NCBI GenBank assembly: GCA_000231825.2 | Contig: JH720332.1 | Location: 1-64,000, forward strand | Origin: Tetrahymena elliotti 4EA | Taxonomy: Eukaryota; Ciliophora; Oligohymenophorea; Hymenostomatida; Tetrahymenidae | Length of the DNA stretch: 64,000 nucleotides | Reading direction: 5' to 3' | Shown: piece by piece, positions 19,601-32,079 of the stretch | Layout: each line of letters opens with the position of its first letter | Position numbering within the stretch: the first letter of the stretch is position 1 | Program-made: the position numbers and the translations under genes | Notes under the pieces: model-generated | What the model was told of the DNA's origin: nothing | The model's database searches: none | The model's input: the letters and a program-made list of their open reading frames with translations, nothing else

Positions 19601-22600
19601 TTTCAACAAAAAATTTACTATTAATATTTAGTAAATTAGACATTTAATGTTTTAAATAGAATATTGGCTTGTTAAAATATTTATTGTTTTATTTAAAAGA
19701 GTAATTCATGATTAAAAAAAATCTTTTGATGATCTCTTCTTAGATTCAAAAGAAAAGCAAATGACTACAACAGAGCTCGAGAAGATATTAGGGAGAATAG
19801 GTTAGCGCCTTGATGATAAGCAAAAAGTAGATTTATTTGAATATTGAAAGGATAAACAATTAAAAAAATTTTTTTAGATTTTAATGGTAATAGAAGATCT
19901 GACATTTGGAGGTGTTGTATTTAACAGAATGAGACTTAAGAAGAGATATTAGAAGTACATTGACAACTATAGAGAGGAATCATATTTGAATTCTAGAAGT
20001 ACTAGTCATAATGGAAATAACACTAAATAAGATGCCTATGAATTTGTTAAAATTATTAAAAATGCAGTTAAAAGTGAGAGAAAATATTTCGATGATGTCT
20101 TTAATAGAAGAAAAAATTACATCAAAAGTGATTTCAGTGATTTACTTTTCAATCAGATAAATGTGAATACTAAACGTTACTCTGATCTTTATGATAATTT
20201 CTGGAGCTACTTTAAAGATTAATACAACAGTGAATTAGATTTCAAGCTTTTTGAGGAAGTTTATAAGTAAAATATTTTGATATATAAAATATGAGGATTT
20301 TAAATAAATTTTTTAAAAGTGATTCTAGGACAGATGAAATAAATTCAAGCTAGAGAGGTGCGATAAGAGGCAATCTAGGATCTAAAGATAACTATACAAA
20401 AATATTAGATAGTTTCTTGGGCGATAATTCTAGAGATTGTAACAATGAATTTTAGAAATATGATGACAAATCTATCACAGTCAATGAGGTATATTATATT
20501 TTTTAACTTTGATTTCTTTTAAATGCTTGTATTATAACTAGTTCTTAAGGGCAGTTAAAAAAGTTGGATTAGACTAGTAAATCAGAGATAGAGATGTTGA
20601 GGAATATTGTTAAGAATATAATGTCTTGCTTAAAAATGGATAAATCGATTACCCATTCTTATTAGAAAACGTTAAAAGAAAATAACGTGATAGTAACTAG
20701 AATGATAATTATAGAAGAGATAAAAATAGAGGAGACGATGAAAATGATAGACAAAGAGATTTTGAAAGAAATAGAAACTAGAGAGATTCTGATAGAGATT
20801 AAGATAGATATAGATAGAATGACGATAAAAAGGATTTTAGGAGAAGAGACGACGATTATGGTAGAAATGATTTTAAAAGAAGAGATGATGATTCAGGCAG
20901 AAATGATTTTAAGAGAAGAGATGATGATTCAGGTAAAAATGATTTTAAAAGAAGAGATGATTCTGATGAAGATAGAAATTCAAGATTTAAAAATGATTCA
21001 AATAGAAGAAGAGACAGTTAAGATGATAATCATAGAAAAACAAACAAATCATATGATAAGAGAGATTACCAAAATGCTTTTAAAAATCTCCTTGAATAAA
21101 TGATTTAGAATAAATGTAATATTTTTGATGTAGTCAAGGAAGCTAAGCTGGATAAATTCAAAGAAGGACTAGTAGATGAAAGAGATTTTTGGGAAGAAAT
21201 GAAGCTAAAAAGAGTTAAAGTTTCTAACACTGATTAAGATATAATTGGAGCATATGTTACTAATAATAAGGGAAAACTAGATTACTAAAAGTTAGATGGT
21301 GATATAAGAGATTTTATAGAATAGATGAAAAAAGATAAAGGAAATGATGGTAAAAAGAAGAAAAAGAAAAAAATGAAACAAGATGAATTGGAGAAAATAC
21401 TTAATGAATTTAGAAAAGACATGAAAAAATACATTGAAACTAAAAATGTTGGTGTCAGGTATGTCTTCAAAAGGTTTGATAAAGACATCGATAACTTTAT
21501 TTCCTTTTAAGAATTCGAAAACGCTTTAAAAGACAACAAGCTTTGCCCTTTCTTTGAATAGTACGAGCACATAGATGGCATTATAGAAAGTAATTTTTTT
21601 TCAAAAACTATTTTTAGAGAAATTTGTTATTTTCAAATTTGCTAATTTTCTTTGCAAACTAAAAAATTTATTCAATTAAAAATAGACATTTTTGATGTTT
21701 TTGATGAGGAAAAAGAGCTTAAGATTGACTTGAACCAATTCACAAAGGTCTTGTTCCCATAATAGAGTAGCGTTGAAATATAGCCAATAATGAAATAATT
21801 TAAGACTGTAAGATATAATTATGAATGATAAAATTATTTGTAAAAAAATACAATTTATAAAAAGCTTATAAGTGGTACAACTGAAGAGGAGTTGAGAAGA
21901 GAATACTAAAAGATAGATAAAAATGAGGATGGAAAAATTTAATTCACTGAATTCTAAAAATATATCAAATCATTCTCAAAAGGTAAGCTGTCTGATATTG
22001 AAATAGAAACATTGTTCTAGCACTTCACTAAAGAATCTGGAACAGATACCATTTCATTAGATCTGTTTATCAATGTTATTTTAGATGACCACATGAACTT
22101 TGAAAAAATTAGATAAAAAATTATTGAATACAAAGATAAAAAAGATAGAACTATTAAATCTATATACGATTAATATGCTGGCCCTCAAGGAACAATTAAT
22201 CTTAATTCTCTTTAAGTAAATTTACAATTAAAAAACCATTTCTTTCAGCTAATATTTTCCTTTTCAAAAGATGTTCTTCTAAGTTTTAAAACTTGATTTC
22301 AACATGGATTAACTTGATGAGTTATTTTCTTTCCTTGATAAAAATGGTGATGGCATGATTTCTTATGACGAATTTTATGATGCCATTGAAAAAGCTGAAG
22401 TTAGCATATTCTAGTTGCTCAAAAGAATGAGAAGAGAATTCGTTAAAGCTAAATGCGACATAGCAAAGGAGCTATCAAATAGATCATTTGGCAGAGGTAA
22501 ATCTATTATCAAATTTCAATTACTTGAGCTGAAAGAATTTATTTCTTGAGCCATAAGCAGTAGTGAAAATCTTTCTATAAGGATTTTTTTCTTTAATTCT

Positions 22601-25600
22601 AATAATCTGTTTCTTTTACCTTTTACTCTGTGCTGATTCAAAACAATAAAAAATATTTTAATAAAAAGATACTGTTTCATTTGGTGATTTTAAGGACTGC
22701 ATTCAACAATTTAAGGTTGATGTGAAGCCTTTTGAATTTGATGCATTGTATAAGAAATATGGAAAAAGTGATTATATTCTATATAATAACTTCTTATAAG
22801 ACTTACTTTCAAACAGATATGATATTGAGCCAATAAAGAAGAAGATTAAAGAATAAATTACTAAAGAAAACTTAAACTATGCTTCTTTCTTTGATTTGTT
22901 TACTAGCTAGCCTGATTTATTAAATTTCCCTGATTTCTAAAATTTGTTAGCTTAATGTGAGGCCAACATTCCAAAGGATGAAGTTCTGGAAGCTTTCTCT
23001 GCTTTTGATTTAAATAACAGCAGAAAAATTCATAAAAATGAATTTATTGATGTATTAGAAGGCAGAATTGCTCCACAAGCAGCTATTGGATTCAACAATA
23101 TGCTCCAGAATGCTTTGAATTATCAACCTGTGAATTAGATGGATCTTTTAAATTCTATGAATTTAGGAGCAACAACTCTACTAGGCTATGCTGGGTATGG
23201 ATAAAATATTGGTAACGTTGTAGACAATTAAAGTATGGTGCAATCCTAGTTTGTTTAAACTTAGTATGGACTTCCACATAGACCATCTATTTCAAATCCT
23301 TCTTAACAAAATTGTATTTGATATTCTTTTAAATAATTTAATCTTTAATTTTTTTAAATTTATTACTAGAGTTGTAACCACATATTCCATCTAACTTTGC
23401 AAACTAAGCTTAATTAAACAATTAACCTCCTTAATTAATTGTTCAAAATCCTAACTAAGAAGTCATTTTAAGAGGCGACTCTTCAGTAGAAGAAATTATT
23501 GATTAAATTAGATAAGTTAGTAAGAATAAATACATCAATCCTTTCTATTTATTCGCCATTAAAGATACTAAGTTCGTCTGTGGATATGCAAAGTAATTCT
23601 AAAATTCACTTTTCATAAAACAAATCATTCAAAAAACAAGAAAATTTCTAAAATAAAAATCTTAATTCTCCTTTAGAGTCAGTTTAAAATTTTTTTAGTC
23701 AATCATAATATTGCCAAACTAAAATTTATCTTAACCTAACGATTTTTTCAAATTTATATTTAATATCTCTTGACTTTACAAAATAAAAATTATATTACTC
23801 TGTGAAGTAACCCTATGATTTTTCAACTCTATTTTTACTATTTCTTGACTTCAGCTCTGATTTACTGAAATAAAAACCTTATTACTCTATTAAAAGTATG
23901 TTCAATGCTTATTATAAGTCAGGCATAATATCGTCAAACTAAAATTTATCTTAACCAAATTGTTTTTCAACTCTATTTTTAATATTTCTTGACTTTAGCA
24001 CTGATTGACTAAAATAAAAAGACCTTAAAAAATATTCTATTTAAAGTTTTAATTAAATTAATTAGATTTTCTAAAATTAACAATTATCATTTTAAAATAT
24101 AGTACTGACGATTTAGAAGAAGTGATAGGCAGAGTGTTGGGAATTAAAGCTAAAAACTCTCATTATATAGAAATTTAATAGAGATTTACTGTAGTAGAGA
24201 AAAAGTTGATGGGTTATATGAATATATTAAAAGAGATTATTGGTTTGGTTTCTTTAGTCAGATAATCCATGATTTATTCCATGAAGATACAAGGGGTTAC
24301 TTTGGAAATATTTATTAATAATTTGTTATCCACTTATAAGGCAAGACAGTTTACTCCTGAAGTTCTTAAAGCATATGTATAAGACAGTTTAAATATTATC
24401 ACAGCTACTTAGTAGGAGATTGAAGATTTATTTAAAAATATTATGCAATTCAGTAAAGAAAAAGCTACGATATATGATGTTATTGCTTCATTCTTGACCG
24501 TAAATGTGAAGTACGATGGAGTAATAAACAAATATATTTTATTCAAACATTTATTTTATAAAAAATAATTTTATTTTAAAAGAAAATGGATAGCGTTAAT
24601 AAGATCGATGTGATTACAACTGCAGGTACATTAAGCTAAGTGAAAAAGATATGCACTATGCTTAGGATATCTTCTATAGATTTATTCTAACTTTATGATA
24701 CTCAAGGAATCTATAAAATAAGTTAAAAATTATTTGCTAAGATTTTGGAAGATTTAGATATAAATCTGACAAATAATCAAGTAAACTCCGTCATTCAGCA
24801 ATATCAACTTGAAGGAGATATCAAGATTTTGTAACTTATCCATGAAATTGAAGAGTTCCCTGAATAATTTAGAAAACTCTGTCTTAATATCATGAAAATG
24901 AACAACATGGGCTTTGAAGCTTTCTTTTCTCATTTTTCTTTTGATCAAAAGTTTTCAAAATGGACAAAACAAGAAATAAAATTACTCTTTAACAATTTCA
25001 ACTTTTATCCCTCTGAAAAGGAAATTTATAATTTATATTAGGTTATTGCTAGATAGAATAGTGATGTTTATCCTAATTAATTAGCTGATTTCTTAGGAAT
25101 TTAATCTAATTTCACCAGCAATTAATGCGTTAGATATTATGAAAATATTCTTAACAATGTTCAAAGCACAATTAACGAATACAACAGAAACAGGCCTGCT
25201 CTATTAAGCAAATTAGCAGCAATGCCTCCTCCAATTAATACCTATGATGCTTAATATCTCTAGTAATAAGGTATGTTCACTCAAGTTAAATCACAAACTG
25301 CACTGTTACCTCAACAAAGTATGAATGATATACAATTTCATAAAACAGAAACAATCCTAAACCCTGATATTCCAATCAAGCAAGTCTAATTTTCTCAGAA
25401 TAATTTCTATGATGAACCTTAAAAAAGATATGGCCAATAACAAAATTTAGGGTATGATTAACAAAGTAATTAACTTTATGATTAAAAAAGACCTTATGAT
25501 TAAGGTAGATAATATGACTAAATCGATTAAAGTAGATTACCAGAATAAGGTTATAATTAAAGAAAGTATGATAATGAATACGATTAAAGAGGATATAATC

Positions 25601-28600
25601 AACAATAATCCTAATTCTAATAATCCCAATACTAATAATCATAATACTAGTAATCTCAATACTAGTAATCTTAATACTAATAAAGTTAATATTAATAGCA
25701 ACCAAATCAGCCATTTAGTAATCGCTCTAATGTATAGAGCTTAAATGATGTTAATAGAGGATACGATAATTAATTAGACCCAAGAAAGAGTTTTAATTAA
25801 TTTGATCAAAGAAATGAATATCAAAATTAATAATAAAATTAATATGGCCCTCCCTCCACTTAATAAATAAGAAATTCATAAAGTTAAATACCATTTGATC
25901 AAATTTAGAAAAATAAGTAAATAGTTGATGATTAGACTAATCTTTTGTCTATAAGTCTTAATAATAAAGGAGGTACTGAGTTAATTAATAAGGCTGGAAA
26001 GGAAGGTGCCCTTAATCGTAATTAATTTGAAGGAATTTTAGTCAAATTTTATGACATGATAAATTCCCCTGCTCTTAATATTTTTATTGATAGTCTTGTT
26101 GATAACTAAAACATGGTTCCTCTTCAGACAGTTTTTAATAGATGTTAATATGACCATAGAAAATTCATTGATAATCAAGAAATAAACAAATAGTTAGGTG
26201 TAGGTAGAAAGCAAGAGTTACCTCATGGAACTAAAGTAAATTTTATTCTAACTTTCTTTAAAAACTATTCTAATTTTTTTAGTTAAAAAGCAATTTTGCA
26301 ATTTCAATCAAGTTAAAGTTGATTAAAAAAAAAATCTAAATTTACTTAAATTAATTTAAGATTAATTCAGATAAACATTTTTAAAATAAATTAATTTGAT
26401 AAACCAAATTACATTAAGCAAAACAAAAGCTTAGAAAAGTGAAAAAAAAAAAAAATTAAGTTTTGAAAAAAAAAAAAATTAAGTTTTGAAAAAAAAATGC
26501 AAAATACATTTCAAATTAGCTATTCGTCCATAATTCAATTTCAGTTAAAAGTTGTTTTTTTAATAAAACAAAATTTAAACCTAAGTATTTTATTCGAAAT
26601 TGATAAACAAAAAATGTTAAAACACAATTACTTGTTTTTTGCTGAAAAAAAAAAAATATAAGCAAATAAGATTTTTTTGCTGAAATAATAAATTAAGGAT
26701 AAAGAGTATTCAGACTCAAATAAATATTAGCAAAAAACCATGGATGATAATTTTTAAGAACTTAATGATTTGTTAAAATCATAATAAACTTTGAAAGGTT
26801 ATCATTTTTTTGAAAGGCTAAATTTTCTCATGTGATTTTAATAAAAAAAGTTAATGGCCAAACTATATTCACACAAAAGGCTTAACTAAATATCTATTTC
26901 AAAAGCAAATTATCATTTGATAACAAATAAATCAAATAAAATAATTTTAATTTACAGAAGTGAAAAAAGTTAAATTAAAAAATTTTTAAATAAATAGGCT
27001 ACTTCAGGCAATGAATTGACAAGAGTTGAATAAATTAGATTAGCTCTTCTTGATATATTTAAAAACGATTTCTAATAGCTTAGTGAAACTTACTTTATTA
27101 GCACACCTTTGATAGATTTGTAATAGTTCTTTTAAATATCTAGGTAGATTTTTTCAGCTTAGGGATCTTAAATTTAGTAGCCTCAAGATAAAGAATTAGA
27201 ATGGTTGTTCTATGAAATCGATGCTAATTAAGGAGGAACAATTTCTTACAATGAATTTGAAATATATTTTGCTGGTAGTGAAGAAATTGTCTAAAAAAAA
27301 CGTAATAAAAAGCTTAGCATTTCACCTCAAATGGAGTAAGAAATTCTTGAATTATTCAGGGTTGTTGATGTAAATGGTGATTAGTAGATAAATGCTGATG
27401 AGCTGAACAGACTCTTCTCTAAGATTGGTTCGTTTGCTTCTCCTTAAGAAATTGATGAGTATATTAGAAGGTATTTTTTTAATGTTTTAAACTGAGTCTC
27501 TTAATTTATTTTATGTATTATTTAAAAGATATGATAAGAATGGTGATAGAACATTAGGATATGAAGAATTTAAAATGATTATGGAGGAAAAAATCAAAAA
27601 TGAAATGATGACTTCGGAATCAATTATCGATGATCTCAAAAAGGAGTTCAAAAAAGTTGATCTATAAAATACAAGAAGCTTAAACATAGGTTAATTGGGA
27701 CAAGTATTCAGTAACATGGGTGTCTAGCTTAAGCCTTCAGAACTAAGTGCATTATTTATGGAAATCGATGTTGATGGTAGTAAATCAGTTGATATTGATG
27801 AGCTTATTGCTTTTATCACTAGAAATACAGATGGTGTTAGCACCTTAGCACAAACAGCTATTTTAAATGTAAAAACTTAATTTATTCATTCAAAAAAATT
27901 ATTCTAATATATTTTTACGATTCATTAATAGATAAGATCAAGTAGAAAATTCTCTATAAAAGATTTGCTAGATACTTTTAAGCAAATGCCAGCAAATTAT
28001 AGACTCTCTTTCATGAGGACATAATTCTAAAAAGGTTTTAATTTACCTAGTTCTACTTTGCGTCCAAAAGTAACAGCCTCACTCATTTACTCTGATCTTC
28101 ACTATGATAATCCAGGAATAATTGATAATAATTTATCAGTTCTTGATCGTAAATACAACTAACCTGCATTCATAGCTGAGTTAACATTTAAAAGTGCAAC
28201 TGGTATCCCAATTCCTGATGCCACTGCATTCCCTCGTGATCAAATTTTCAAGAGAGTTGCATATGTTTCACTTTACGATGGCAATAGACAATACTTAGGA
28301 AATGCTTGTAGAATTGAATCATTCTGGAATCCCAACAACGAAGATATATGGTAATATATTTATCTATTTCTAATTTTTTACCATATTATTCCTGAATATT
28401 TTGTAATAAAGTATTATTCCTATCAATTTTTATTTTAACCAAGAAAATTGGATTATATTTTCAATTTTACAAATATGATTGAAAAAGCTTAAATGTTGAA
28501 TTAAAGACAAAAAGAGTTAAATTAATTTTCAACATTTCCAACAATTTTTATCATCAAATTTATCTCTTTTCTTTTTCTTTAAATATGACTGTTGCAATAA

Positions 28601-29839
28601 CTAAAGACTAATAAAGAGAAATTAATATTCGAACTTTGCATCAATCTTTGCTTTTTATTAATCTTTGAATTCATTTTTAGATGAAAAAATAATGAAAATA
28701 TTTGTTAACAAATTATATTTATTTAGGGAATTTGAAAAATAATAATTTGGAGATCAGACTTTGTTTGTTCGCTTTGCTGGGTATGATAAGAATAGACACA
28801 GCAACTTAAATATATGTATTGAGCTGGTAATGAATTATCTTCCTAAGAAGAGCAATTCTAAATCTGATTTGGAGATATCTGTTTCTTATGTTTTAATACC
28901 TTTATCTAGTCTTGTAAAGAATGGAGAGTACTAGTTTTAGTTGAATGGAGGTGAGCCAAATAAGCCTACAAATATAAGACCTGAGGATATAAGAGCTAAG
29001 AGATCTGGTGTTTCTGCTTTGGTAAATTAAGAGTATAATGAATGAATTTGTTTACTTATCATTTTAATTTAAAATAGATGAAAACCTTTAAGAAAGTGGA
29101 GTCATAAATAAAGATAAATATAAATACAACTATCACTAATAGGGCTCATTTAAACGATCTTGCTATCATGCCTGACACAATTGTTATGAGAAGGTCAAAT
29201 CTTCCCTTCTTTACAGTCTACAGAGAATACTTTGGCTTTAGAAGTATTTGCAAAAAAGAAATTGATATTGATTTAGGTAGTGATCCTATTTTTAAGACAT
29301 TTAGTAAAGTCGTAGATTGTCCTGACACCATTAATTTTATTGGAGATTTTTGGAGAAACGAAGTAGCGTAAGGATATTTTCACAATTTTTTCAGATTTTA
29401 TATTTTTTATTTCAAATTAACAGTGTGAAAATTTAGAGGTTAGAAGATCAAAAAGCAGCCTTCTAAAAAATGATGAACCATCTTTATTTGCTCTTTAATT
29501 ATGACAGATTTAACTTTTAACCAAATGATCCAACTGCCAGTGTTTATTGCTTCCCATCTGTCATTTAAGAAAGAATGAGATTGTTAGGTATGTCTATAGA
29601 AGATTTAAGAGTAATGCTAGGACTTAAATAGGGTTAAATGTAAATTTATCAAATTTGTTAACTATTTCACTTTTTTAATTTTTATTTTGATAAAATTTAG
29701 ATCTAATCTCAGGATTCAAGACAGCTCTCTTCCTTTCACTATTGAAGAATTGCTTGATGATAATCAAGAAGACGATAACAATATGTTCCAAGTATTTTTA
29801 GCTAGAAAAACTTCATCAGCAATATTATCCAGAAAATGA
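13625..29839 (+). CDS. Giant pseudokinase / multi-EF-hand protein
   Basis: I built 28 exons whose phases all close, totalling 10965 nt (3654 residues plus TGA). Exon 1 (13625-14558) is a degenerate kinase domain: MMKKI matches the beta3 Lys (K50/K51), but the catalytic loop reads HLNIKPSN (H147, N149 in place of Asp) and the DFG site is FSEGG, so it should be inactive. Next come degenerate and canonical EF-hands: DPNDTGKYSMVE (exon 2), DINGDGVISKNE (1071-1082), DLNNSGNISLDE (1107-1118), DKDIDNFISFQE, DKNEDGKIQFTE (1784-1795), DKNGDGMISYDE (1906-1917), DLNNSRKIHKNE, then four near the end at 3006, 3055, 3091 and 3169. Linkers include an R/D repeat and a Q/Y repeat. Residues from about 3199 on form a beta-rich C-terminus with no clear match; a C2-like fold is a guess. 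Later exons: 14968-15329, 16006-16243, 16294-16701, 16761-16961, 17063-17371, 17453-17530, 17788-17971, 18027-18462, 18553-18845, 19700-19826, 19878-20266, 20320-20488, 20542-21589, 21686-21807, 21865-22215, 22271-22496, 22669-23313, 23370-23592, 24103-24499, 24583-26235, 26998-27470, 27529-27868, 27932-28350, 28727-29021, 29078-29367, 29424-29639, 29701-29839. It could instead be two genes split at the 854-nt intron (18846-19699). Confidence 0.85.
20860..20967 (+). repeat. 36-bp coding tandem repeat (three units)
   Basis: Three near-identical 36-bp units inside exon 14 of the giant gene encode G(R/K)NDFKRRDD-type dodecapeptides, in a longer R/D-rich stretch from about 20690 to 21040. The charge-alternating sequence resembles disordered RD linkers. 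Period and reading frame agree (36 = 12 codons). Confidence 0.9.
23700..24020 (+). repeat. Intronic direct repeat, about 220-bp period
   Basis: Inside intron 19 (23593-24102). CATAATAT(T/C)G(C/T)CAAACTAAAAT recurs at 23704 and 23924, each followed by TTTTTCAA...CTATTTTTA...ATTTCTTGACTT. A half unit of the second part also occurs near 23815-23880, so there are two full copies and one partial. Confidence 0.75.
25605..25698 (+). repeat. 15-bp coding tandem repeat, YQQSQ units
   Basis: Six units of about 15 bp in exon 21 of the giant gene encode SQYQQ. Codons alternate TAA, TAG and CAA for Gln, so the peptide is better conserved than the DNA. It follows an irregular YDQ-rich stretch (25440-25600). 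It also explains the long standard-code frames seen here on both strands. Confidence 0.85.
26441..26497 (+). repeat. Poly(A)-rich 23-bp tandem repeat in an intron
   Basis: GAAAAAAAAAAAAATTAAGTTTT-like units repeat about 2.5 times inside the 762-nt intron 26236-26997. Probably slippage. Confidence 0.75.
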
Positions 29840-30883
29840 AGAAAAGACTAAAATACAAATAACTGAGAATATAAAAAAAAGTTAAATTAAGGAAACTGTT
29901 TAAAAAATTTTACACTTAAAATATAAAAAATTTTAATTTTTTCTAATTCCTTAGAAATGTAAATATTTTATTTATAATCAAAATGTAGCACTAAAAATAT
30001 TCCAAAAGATTATAATCATTTTATAAAATTTACTCAATTCAAAATAAATAATTTTATTATTGATAATTAGAATTTGTTAATACTATTAATTATTTTAAAA
30101 TTAATCTTATACAGATAGATAATCAAAACTAACTATCTCTTTCAATTTATATCACTTAATATTACAATCATANNNNNNNNNNNNNNNNNNNNNNNNNNNN
30201 NNNNNNNNNNNNNNNNNNNNNNNNNNNNNNNNNNNNNNNNNNNNNNNNNNNNNNNNNNNNNNNNNNNNNNNNTTAAATTAATTTTTGAAGTCAAAATTCT
30301 GAATTTTTTAATTAAAATTGCTATTTTAAAACTAAGTATTCTAATTTAGTCATAATTTTTTTGAAAATAAAATTTAAATTGAAGACTGAAACTTACAGAC
30401 TAGAGAAACTAGAAATCCAGAGTTGCTGGATGTAAAAATATGATTTTGAAAATTTTGTAAATTTTTGAGCTAAAAAAAATTTGAAATCAGTAAAATTTGT
30501 GTGCACAAAAAGCCCTCATTAATTACCTATTTTCATACACCTAAAATAATCTGATCAAGTAAATTTAAAATGGGTACTTGTTTTTGCAATAATTATCTCT
30601 ATTTCCAGAAATCAAAACAATATTTTATTTGTTTCGAAATCTGTTAGTATTTTGATTTTTAAATTTTATAAAGACTGTTTGATAGCAGCACATTCATTCT
30701 TTTAAATTATTTATAATATTCTATATTTAGTAGCTAGAATTTATAAATTAAGAATTCATAACAATTGATTCCAGATATTTTGATTATTGGATAATATAAT
30801 CTATTTATTTATTTGTATTTCATTCATTTGCTAAATAACAAAACAGTTTATTTTAAATAAAAACAACATAAAAATTTTTAGAT
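29840..30883. other. Intergenic region containing an assembly gap
   Basis: Exactly 100 N at 30173-30272, the usual arbitrary gap length, so true distance and content are unknown. The flanks are AT-rich without coding signal; the giant gene has already terminated at 29839. Confidence 0.9.
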
Positions 30884-31214
30884 ATGAGTTGCCATTAGAA
30901 ATGCAAGCAATTTCCTAATTAATAACCATAATCTGATTATGGAAAGATTCTGTCTGATTATAGATACTAAACTATGTCATAAAGGTAGATAAATTTAAAA
31001 ATAATTCACTTGATGAAACTTTTATCATATTTAAAGATCAGGCTTATAGAGATTAAAGGATTAACTACTTTATGAAGGAAGAAATACAGCATCTATTATG
31101 ACAAACTTAAAAGCAAATAATGATTTATGTTTAAAAAGATTAGACAGATATGAGATGCCTTATTCTGCATAAAATATCTACAGATATACTGCAACATACA
31201 ATTAGAAATGGTGA
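30884..31214 (+). CDS. Small unrecognised protein, 92 residues
   Basis: Two exons (30884-30984, 31037-31214) with a 52-nt intron; phases close and the stop is TGA. The sequence starts MSCHQKCKQFPNQQPQSDYG and ends YRYTATYNQKW. It is basic and rich in Tyr, Arg and Gln, with no membrane segment or signal peptide. The codon choice and the clean splice support a real gene. I do not recognise a family. Such short Y/R-rich proteins in ciliates are sometimes structural, but nothing here proves that. Confidence 0.65.
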
Positions 31215-32079
31215 TAAATCTACAATTTTTTAAGTGCAAAAAAAACCTTTACAATTTCCACTAAAGGAGTTAATTCAAAGATAGAAAAACGATCTGATTA
31301 AGTTGAAAATAAAATAGAATTATAATTAACATTTTATTAAAATATTTAGTTATTTTACTTAATTTTTTATATTTATTTTGTTTAAAGATTTTAGACATGA
31401 TCTATTATTATTTACAAATAAAATTTATTAAGAAATAATTAAATCATTCTAAATTTCAACTTTCTACTTACTATTTCAAAATAGCAAATAATAAATTTAA
31501 AAATTTTATGAAATTCTATCAAAAGTCAATAATAAATTTTAGTTTGTTTTTTATCTTTTAAAGAAACCTAAATTTTTTAAATTGCTGTTTTTATTTTATT
31601 ATCTTTTTCTTTTTAAGTATGGTAAATGCTTAATTATTTCTTATCAACTAAATAATTTTTACTGGTTAGCGTGTAAAATTGCCCTTTACTTCTTTTAATA
31701 AAGAAAAACATTTTTATTTTTTGAGTAAAATAAAAAGAAAATCAACAAATTGTTTTTTTGGAAATAAAAAAATGCTTTTGAATAAAATTGTTTGCTTGCG
31801 AATTATTTTAAAATAAATTTTATTGAATGAAATAACCCAAAAATAAATATTTTATAACTTAAAACATATTTGAGGAAATAAAAATCTGATAATTGAATGA
31901 TTGAAATCGATGTAAAAGTAGATTTTATTTTTGTTGTTGTTTTTGAATTTCACAAATCTAATTTTTATTCAGCCGATTTTAAAATCAATAAAGATATAAA
32001 AAATATTCAAATTCATTTCTTGGTGTTAATTGAAATTAATATTTACTACTGGATTTTAAATTTTACAAGATTGAATTCA
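31215..32079. other. Intergenic spacer
   Basis: AT-rich. A 62-codon standard-code frame at 31897-32085 looks like chance and ends at the next gene's start region. Nothing else seen. Confidence 0.5.

Noticed and set aside
18846..19699. Gene boundary splitting the giant gene in two
   Set aside because: A GTAAGA donor and an AAAAG acceptor keep phase exactly and no clear TGA-terminated end or new start context exists; kept as one gene, but this is its weakest join.
25376..25744. Long standard-code open frames on both strands
   Set aside because: They are shadows of the YDQ and YQQSQ repeats of the giant gene read with the ciliate code.
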